This document shows positions 31,523-36,192 of a stretch of 36,192 bases of DNA, piece after piece. How positions within the stretch are numbered: the stretch's first letter is position 1; the number at the start of each line of letters is the position of its first letter. The notes beneath the pieces are model-generated. The model was given only the letters and a program-made list of their open reading frames with translations, was not told the DNA's origin and made no database searches. This stretch comes from an uncultured Dorea sp. (GTDB taxonomy: Bacteria; Bacillota; Clostridia; Lachnospirales; Lachnospiraceae): the NCBI GenBank assembly GCA_910584265.1, contig CAJTZE010000035.1:1-36192 (forward strand), given 5' to 3'. Position numbers and translations under genes: made by a program.

Positions 31523-31574
31523 AAGGAATATTTAAGGATTGCATAAAGACAGTTAAGAATTGGAAACGTAAAAT
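31521..31574 (+). promoter_or_regulatory. Promoter and response-regulator boxes of the ABC transporter operon
   Basis: TTAAGGA at 31521-31527, TTAAGGA at 31532-31538 (11-bp phase) and TTAAGAA at 31553-31559 (21 bp further on) precede -10 TAAAAT (31569-31574); the -35 position holds AAGACA (31546-31551). Repeats spaced by one and two helical turns suit tandem binding of an OmpR-type dimer. Similar TTAA boxes lie upstream of the response regulator at 2186. Confidence 0.6.
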
Positions 31575-31609
31575 AAATGCTGTAAATAACAACCAGAAGG
31601 AGGAGCGGC

Positions 31610-32368
31610 ATGAAGGATATTGTGTTAAAAACAGATAATTTGAGTAAGTCTTTTTCCAGCGGGGGAGTGATGCAGCATGTTTTGAAAAATATCAGCCTAA
31701 AGCTCTACAGGGGTGATTTTACTGTGATTATGGGGGCGAGCGGTGCGGGGAAATCCACGCTTTTGTATGCGCTTTCGGGAATGGATACGCCTTCTATAGG
31801 GAAGATTACTTTTGGAGATAGGGTGATTTCGGAAATGAATCAGGATGAGCTTGCCATATTCCGGCGCGATCACTGTGGATTTGTATTCCAGCAGATTTAT
31901 CTGATGGATGGAATGTCGGTTATGGATAATGTATTGTCAGCGGGTCTGCTGGTCCACAGGAATAAGAAAGCGCTTGCGGCGAGAGCAGAGGAACTGTTTG
32001 CATCCGTGGGTATTTCAAAAGAGACCCAAAAGAAATTTCCTGCACAGATTTCAGGAGGGGAAGCCCAGCGGGCAGGTATTGTACGGGGGCTGATCAACAG
32101 TCCGGAGATATTATTTGCCGACGAGCCTACAGGAGCACTTAATTCTAAAACCGGGCTGGATGTGCTGGATATGCTTACCAAGTTCAACGAACAGGGGCAG
32201 AGTATGGTTATGGTCACGCACGATATGCGTTCGGCAAGACGCGGAAACCGTATCCTGTATCTGAAGGACGGCGTGATACTGGGAGAGTGTGATCTGGGAA
32301 AATATGTACACGGCGATAGAGCGAGACATGAGAAGCTCTCCGCATTTCTTGAAGAAATGGGGTGGTAG
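31610..32368 (+). CDS. ABC transporter ATP-binding protein (MacB/BceA-like)
   Basis: 252 aa, ATG 31610 after AAGGAGGAG. Walker A 'G-A-S-G-A-G-K-S-T' (42-50), Q loop at Q94-Q95 ('V-F-Q-Q-I-Y-L'), signature 'I-S-G-G-E-A-Q-R' (147-154; usual L-S-G-G-Q, with I and E here), Walker B 'I-L-F-A-D-E-P' with Asp171 and Glu172, and switch His in 'M-V-T-H-D'. 'E-P-T-G-A-L-N-S-K' is typical of ATPases paired with FtsX-like permeases. ATPase subunit that powers the permease starting 1 bp after its stop. Confidence 0.94.
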   Translation: MKDIVLKTDNLSKSFSSGGVMQHVLKNISLKLYRGDFTVIMGASGAGKSTLLYALSGMDTPSIGKITFGDRVISEMNQDELAIFRRDHCGFVFQQIYLMDGMSVMDNVLSAGLLVHRNKKALAARAEELFASVGISKETQKKFPAQISGGEAQRAGIVRGLINSPEILFADEPTGALNSKTGLDVLDMLTKFNEQGQSMVMVTHDMRSARRGNRILYLKDGVILGECDLGKYVHGDRARHEKLSAFLEEMGW

Positions 32369-32369
32369 C

Positions 32370-34715
32370 ATGCAGAAAGGAATAATTCTGGTTCGTTCAA
32401 ATCTAAGGAAAGCGAAGGGGCAGACGGCTTCCATCGTCATGCTGATTCTGCTTGCCTCATTGATGCTGAACCTATGGCTGATGCTGTCTATGGATTATAA
32501 ACAAAATTTTGACCGTAACCACAGCAGGCTGAATGCAGAGCATGTAACGCTTACGGCTGATGACGACAGTGATGAGATGTGGGATTTCCTAAGCAGGACC
32601 AATGAAGAGGATGGCCGCATGGCAGAATTCTCCCTGACTCATGCCATGCATATGGTGGGTTCTTTTGAATATCATAGCGGCGAGATTAATTCAGAGCTTG
32701 TGTTTCTTGAGAAAGAAACGGCTCTAACCCGTCCGGTCGGTAAGATTGAAATACTTGAAGACAACAGTAAATACACGAGTGGCATTTATATGCCGGTTTT
32801 ATATAAATCAGAGGAAATTGCGATTGGAAAACAGATAGAGCTTTTTGTTGGCAGTAATAAGAAGTCTTATACAGTCTGCGGCTTTTTCAACAGTCTGATG
32901 GCGGGATCCCACAACTGCAGCATCACAGAGATGATCTTAACAGAGGATCAATACAGGAAACTGGAAGAAGAAGGATATGCGCCGAAGGCTGTGCTGTGTT
33001 CTGTGCGGATAAAGGATAAGGCGGAGAGCGAGGATTATGAGTCGATGCTGAAAAATGAAGTGTCTTTACGGTATCCGGATCTGCGTATGGAGAGTAATTC
33101 CTATACATCGGTTTTTCAGTCCCGGTATATTTCCCAGATGATCTGCTCAGGAATCATCAGCGCCATGGCCTTTTTCATACTGTTGATAGCGCTGGTGGTG
33201 ATAGCGTCGAATATCATCAATTATATTGGGGAAAATATGAGAAATCTCGGCGCACTTAAGGCAGTCGGCTACAGGAGCCGTCAATTAATAGGTTTGCTTT
33301 TGCTGCAGTTTACAGGAATTTCATTGACCGCCGCCATGGCGGGGGCGGGGCTTTCATACTGCCTGTTTCCATATTTGAATCAGATGATGATCTCACAGAC
33401 CGGCATACCTTACCAAGTCCGTTTTTTGCCGCTGCCGTTTTTTGCAAGCCTCGGGATCCTGGCGGGCGCGGTGTCTCTGACGGTAGTATCGGCTGCCTGG
33501 AGAATTAAGAGGATTGAACCTGTGACAGCGCTCCGTCAGGGCATACAGACACACAGCTTTAAGCGGAATCAAGTTCCTCTTGAGCAAACAAAAGCGCCTC
33601 TGCAGCTTGCGCTGGCGCTCAAAACGACGCTGTCCGGCGTAAAGCATAACATCATAATCGGTGTTACGATGCTGGTACTTTCGCTGGTTGTGGTATTTGC
33701 CGGATTGATGGTGGAAAATGTCATTGCGGATATTTCTCCCTTCATACAGCTGATCGTGGGGGAGACTGCAGACAGCTGTATCAATGTAACTGCGGAAGCA
33801 GAGGAAGAATTCAAACGGGAGCTGAGCCGGGATAAACGCGTGGAGAAGGCTTATCTCTATACCTCTCTTGAGGTGAGGCATGTGGATGGAGTGGGTCTTA
33901 TGGCAACAATCTGCGATGATTTTACAAGGGTAAATAACAAACACGGCGTTTTTCAAGGAAAATTTCCGAAATATGATAACGAAATTGCTATCTCAGCCAA
34001 ATATGCCGGAGAGAAAAAGCTGGAAATAGGAAATGAAATTACTATAACTGCAAACGGAAAGGCGGCAGACTATATTATTTCCGGCTTTACACAGACAAGC
34101 AACAATCTTGGAAAGGACTGCCTGCTTACAAGAGCGGGTTATGAACGGCTGGGAGAGCTGCAGAATACTAGCTATTACCTGAATCTGGAAGAGAACACAG
34201 ATATTGATGATTTTAATTCAGAGATAAAGAACCGGTTCGGCGCTCAGGTAAATGCAGTAATCAATATAGAATCGGTGATTGCGGGAGCGTCTTCGGTATA
34301 TGTATCGCTGATGACAGTGATTGTAATCGTGGTCCTTCTATTAAGCGTAATTGTGACAGCATTTGTATTGTATCTTCTGGTACGCACCATGTTAGGAAAT
34401 AAAAAGAGGGATTACGGCATCCTAAAGGCACTGGGTTTTACAACCGGACAGCTGATCCTGCAGACTGCATTATCCTTTATGCCGGCGGTTATTTCCTCAA
34501 CAATTGCAGGCATAGCTGCAAGCAGTGTGATCATCAATCCCCTGACGTCCGTATTTCTTAAGAATATAGGGATTGTGGAGTGTACCTTTACTGTTCCGGC
34601 CGGATATACTGTGGCTGCGGGAATCGGGATAATCGTATTCGCATTTGCCGCGGCCTGTCTGTTGTCCATTAAGATTCGGAAAATCGCACCCAGAACATTA
34701 CTTACAGGGGAATAG
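32370..34715 (+). CDS. ABC transporter permease, FtsX-like, two FtsX domains
   Basis: 781 aa from ATG 32370, one base after the ATPase stop with GGGTGG just upstream; an in-frame ATG at 32289 inside the ATPase gene is rejected. TM1 ~18-40, then a ~220-residue extracellular domain, a three-helix FtsX block (~255-400, with 'A-L-K-A-V-G-Y-R-S-R-Q-L' in the first loop), a helix at ~435-460, a second extracellular domain (~465-650) and a final three-helix FtsX block (~655-775, 'I-L-K-A-L-G-F-T-T-G-Q-L'). This duplicated arrangement is found in permeases exporting peptides or lipids or acting in drug and peptide resistance. The regulator pair upstream suggests induction by an envelope-active compound (inference). 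Confidence 0.92.
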   Translation: MQKGIILVRSNLRKAKGQTASIVMLILLASLMLNLWLMLSMDYKQNFDRNHSRLNAEHVTLTADDDSDEMWDFLSRTNEEDGRMAEFSLTHAMHMVGSFEYHSGEINSELVFLEKETALTRPVGKIEILEDNSKYTSGIYMPVLYKSEEIAIGKQIELFVGSNKKSYTVCGFFNSLMAGSHNCSITEMILTEDQYRKLEEEGYAPKAVLCSVRIKDKAESEDYESMLKNEVSLRYPDLRMESNSYTSVFQSRYISQMICSGIISAMAFFILLIALVVIASNIINYIGENMRNLGALKAVGYRSRQLIGLLLLQFTGISLTAAMAGAGLSYCLFPYLNQMMISQTGIPYQVRFLPLPFFASLGILAGAVSLTVVSAAWRIKRIEPVTALRQGIQTHSFKRNQVPLEQTKAPLQLALALKTTLSGVKHNIIIGVTMLVLSLVVVFAGLMVENVIADISPFIQLIVGETADSCINVTAEAEEEFKRELSRDKRVEKAYLYTSLEVRHVDGVGLMATICDDFTRVNNKHGVFQGKFPKYDNEIAISAKYAGEKKLEIGNEITITANGKAADYIISGFTQTSNNLGKDCLLTRAGYERLGELQNTSYYLNLEENTDIDDFNSEIKNRFGAQVNAVINIESVIAGASSVYVSLMTVIVIVVLLLSVIVTAFVLYLLVRTMLGNKKRDYGILKALGFTTGQLILQTALSFMPAVISSTIAGIAASSVIINPLTSVFLKNIGIVECTFTVPAGYTVAAGIGIIVFAFAAACLLSIKIRKIAPRTLLTGE

Positions 34716-34765
34716 ATATTTTCAAAAGAATTGGTAAATTACTGGGATTTTCCGCCAAAAACAGG

Positions 34766-34771
34766 TATACT
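34766..34771 (+). promoter_or_regulatory. Possible -10 of deoD
   Basis: TATACT lies 70 bp before deoD; the -35 region (TGGGAT at 34743-34748) is poor. No terminator is visible after the permease gene, so read-through is also possible. Confidence 0.3.
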
Positions 34772-34841
34772 GATAACAGAGGATTACAGCGCGGGAAATT
34801 AATAGGATTTTCTGTGGCAGATTGAAAAGGAGGATTTAGTT

Positions 34842-35549
34842 ATGGCTACACCACATAATGGCGCTAAGATGGGAGACATTGCAGAGACAATTCTTCTGCC
34901 GGGCGACCCGCTCCGGGCAAAGGTAATTGCGGAGACTTATCTGGAGGACGCGGTACAATTTAACAGTGTGAGAAATATGTTCGGCTATACGGGTACTTAC
35001 AAAGGAAAGAAGGTATCTGTTATGGGGACAGGCATGGGGATTCCGTCGATTGGAATCTACAGCCACGAGCTGATTCATTTTTATGGGGTAAAGAACCTGA
35101 TCCGCGTGGGATCCTGCGGAGCATGTCAGGAGCATGTGCATGTGGGAGATATTATTATGGCACAGGGTGCGTGTACCAACAGCAGCTATGCGCATCAGTA
35201 TCAGCTTCCGGGCACCATGTGTGCAATCGCAGATTACGGACTGCTAAAGACGGCACAGGAGACTGCTGAGGAGAAGAAGGCCGCATGGCATGTGGGCAAT
35301 ATCTTGTCTTCGGATACCTTCTATACGGAGACTGCTGAGTGGAAGCTCTGGGCAAAGATGGGCGTGCTCGGTATCGAAATGGAGAGCTTTGCGCTGTACT
35401 GTGAGGCGGCCAGAGCGGGCGTGAAGGCGCTCGGAATCTTTACCGTATCTGACTCTATGATTACCGGCGAGGAAACCACGGCAGAACAGAGACAGAATGA
35501 TTTTAAGCAGATGATGGAGGTCGCGCTGGAAACGGCAATCCAGATATAG
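34842..35549 (+). CDS. deoD: Purine nucleoside phosphorylase, DeoD type
   Basis: 235 aa, ATG 34842 after AAGGAGG. Hexameric-type PNP: 'M-A-T-P-H-N-G-A-K-x-G-D-I-A' (phosphate and His4-type contact), 'L-P-G-D-P-L-R-A-K' with the phosphate-binding Arg, 'G-T-G-M-G-I-P-S-I-G-I-Y', 'R-V-G-S-C-G-A', and the ribose/base site 'G-I-E-M-E-S-F-A-L-Y' and 'T-V-S-D-S' with catalytic Asp. It splits purine (deoxy)nucleosides with phosphate into base and (deoxy)ribose-1-phosphate in the purine salvage pathway. Length is standard. The next gene starts 20 bp on and is probably cotranscribed. Confidence 0.97.
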   Translation: MATPHNGAKMGDIAETILLPGDPLRAKVIAETYLEDAVQFNSVRNMFGYTGTYKGKKVSVMGTGMGIPSIGIYSHELIHFYGVKNLIRVGSCGACQEHVHVGDIIMAQGACTNSSYAHQYQLPGTMCAIADYGLLKTAQETAEEKKAAWHVGNILSSDTFYTETAEWKLWAKMGVLGIEMESFALYCEAARAGVKALGIFTVSDSMITGEETTAEQRQNDFKQMMEVALETAIQI

Positions 35550-35569
35550 ACTCTTAAAGGAGAAGAAAG

Positions 35570-36043
35570 ATGGCGTTAAAACCAACCGTATTACTGTATA
35601 ATTTTACCGACAAAAGACGAAGGAATAAGGTAAATGCTTTCTGTGCTATGCATGGGATCCGTGTGAGGACAGTGGAGAAGGAACAGTACGGGAAGCCGTT
35701 AATTATGCTGGCTGATAAAGAAGCGGAGATATTATTTGCAGATGTAGATAGGAGCCTTTTTGATTCCGGGAAAGCTAAACCGGATGAAGAGCAGGAAAGG
35801 GAATCAGAAAAGGCGCAGGAAGATTTCTCAGATGAGATGCTGGTGATGTGCCAGACGGGCGGCAAGATGAACGCCCTGCTGGCCTATCTCCGTAAGGAGA
35901 AGGTTATCGTGCCCCTAAAGGCTGTACTGACACCAGTCAATCAGTTCTGGACTTCTGTGGAGCTGTATCATGAAATCCGAAAAGAACACGAGCAGATGAC
36001 GGGGCAGGAAGCAAGGGACAGGATGATAGAAAAGGAATTATGA
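35570..36043 (+). CDS. DUF3783-type protein of unknown function
   Basis: 157 aa, ATG 35570 after AAAGGAG. N-terminal ~60 residues look like a small alpha/beta domain ('V-L-L-Y-N-F-T-D-K-R-R-R-N-K-V'), followed by an acidic Glu/Lys-rich linker (~70-88). The C-terminal part, 'L-V-M-C...L-L-A-Y-L-R-K-E-K-V-I-V-P-L-K-A-V-L-T-P-x-N...W', then 'L-Y-H-E-I-R-K-E-H', matches the DUF3783 pattern common in Clostridia. No enzyme motif, no signal peptide. Its last bases overlap an ATG at 36040. Confidence 0.75.
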   Translation: MALKPTVLLYNFTDKRRRNKVNAFCAMHGIRVRTVEKEQYGKPLIMLADKEAEILFADVDRSLFDSGKAKPDEEQERESEKAQEDFSDEMLVMCQTGGKMNALLAYLRKEKVIVPLKAVLTPVNQFWTSVELYHEIRKEHEQMTGQEARDRMIEKEL

Positions 36044-36049
36044 AGCAGA

Positions 36050-36192
36050 ATGGACAGCAATGGCAGAAAAGAGATAACGGTAAATGGAATAAGGTATGCC
36101 TTATGGAAGGAGGACGCCGGATCCGCGCAGGCGCAGGTTACTGCCTGTGAAGATTTTGAGGGAGACGCCGTGATTCCAGAAGAGGTGGAAGG
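36050..36192 (+). CDS. 5' end of a leucine-rich-repeat (BspA-like, LRR_5) protein, cut by window edge
   Basis: An open frame runs from ATG 36050 to the end of the window (47 complete codons). 'I-T-V-N-G-I-R-Y-A-L-W' followed by 'A-Q-V-T-A-C' and 'G-D-A-V-I-P-E-E-V-E-G' is the repeat unit of LRR_5/BspA-like proteins (description of a 'shape' strand, then 'V-x-I-P-x-x-V-x-G'). No signal peptide is seen, so the protein may be cytoplasmic, or its true start may differ. The ribosome binding site is poor (AAGG at 36032-36035, 14 nt away). An alternative 36-aa reading from ATG 36040 in another frame has a closer site and looks less protein-like. Confidence 0.6.
   Translation, partial: MDSNGRKEITVNGIRYALWKEDAGSAQAQVTACEDFEGDAVIPEEVE

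Noticed and set aside
32289..32369. Permease start inside the ATPase gene (ATG 32289)
   Set aside because: It would add 27 residues encoded within the ATPase C-terminus with no ribosome binding site; ATG 32370 starts directly with the first membrane region.
1..36192. CRISPR arrays, insertion sequences, rRNA or tRNA genes
   Set aside because: No regularly spaced repeats, transposase frames, or cloverleaf patterns were found on either strand by reading.

Overview
The window looks like chromosome from a gut-type Lachnospiraceae (Clostridia, Firmicutes). Supporting signs are the str-operon protein sequences, strong AGGAGG-type ribosome binding sites, several PTS sugar systems, VanR/VanS-like two-component pairs, a QueT vitamin transporter, and the start of a BspA-like leucine-rich-repeat protein. 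I identified the family from protein patterns read by eye; no search was run.

Layout. 1-1947: the right-hand end of a phage-derived segment, with a 5'-truncated major capsid gene, a 55-aa ORF and a phage-type sigma-70 factor. A short TTAGTAACA direct repeat with a palindrome lies just beyond it. 2186-5514: an OmpR-type response regulator and a large histidine kinase with a ~350-residue ectodomain. 5562-9151: a GSTCD/METTL25-like methyltransferase, apparently on a leaderless transcript, and an 809-aa membrane-anchored surface protein. 9185-9827 (minus): queT under a structured leader that looks like a preQ1 riboswitch. 9958-14748: the str operon rpsL-rpsG-fusA-tuf with two promoters and a terminator. 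14749-15718: a degraded gene fragment and a GNAT acetyltransferase.

15756-22037 is the most unusual intact locus. It is an sgc-like PTS cluster: a divergent PRD regulator with EIIB and EIIA modules, galactitol-type EIIB and EIIC, an uncharacterised PH-like membrane protein, EIIA, a BtpA/SgcQ protein and a ribulose-phosphate-epimerase-like barrel with an altered phosphate loop. The sugar is unknown. 22144-24931 is a SNF2/SWIM helicase pseudogene with at least five lesions.

25028-29416: a sucrose locus (scrB, scrA) divergent from an AraC-family regulator. The EIIA domain of ScrA has Ser where the phosphorylated His should be, and the intergenic region carries a 21-bp-phased direct repeat suited to AraC-type binding. 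29494-34715: a second two-component pair followed by an FtsX-type ABC transporter whose promoter carries phased TTAAGGA boxes. 34842-36192: deoD, a DUF3783-type protein and the 5' end of an LRR protein.

I saw no tRNA, rRNA, CRISPR array, insertion sequence or origin. I found no wholly new multi-gene system I could defend. The best leads are the sgc-like cluster, the His-less EIIA of ScrA, the queT leader RNA and the predicted leaderless methyltransferase transcript.
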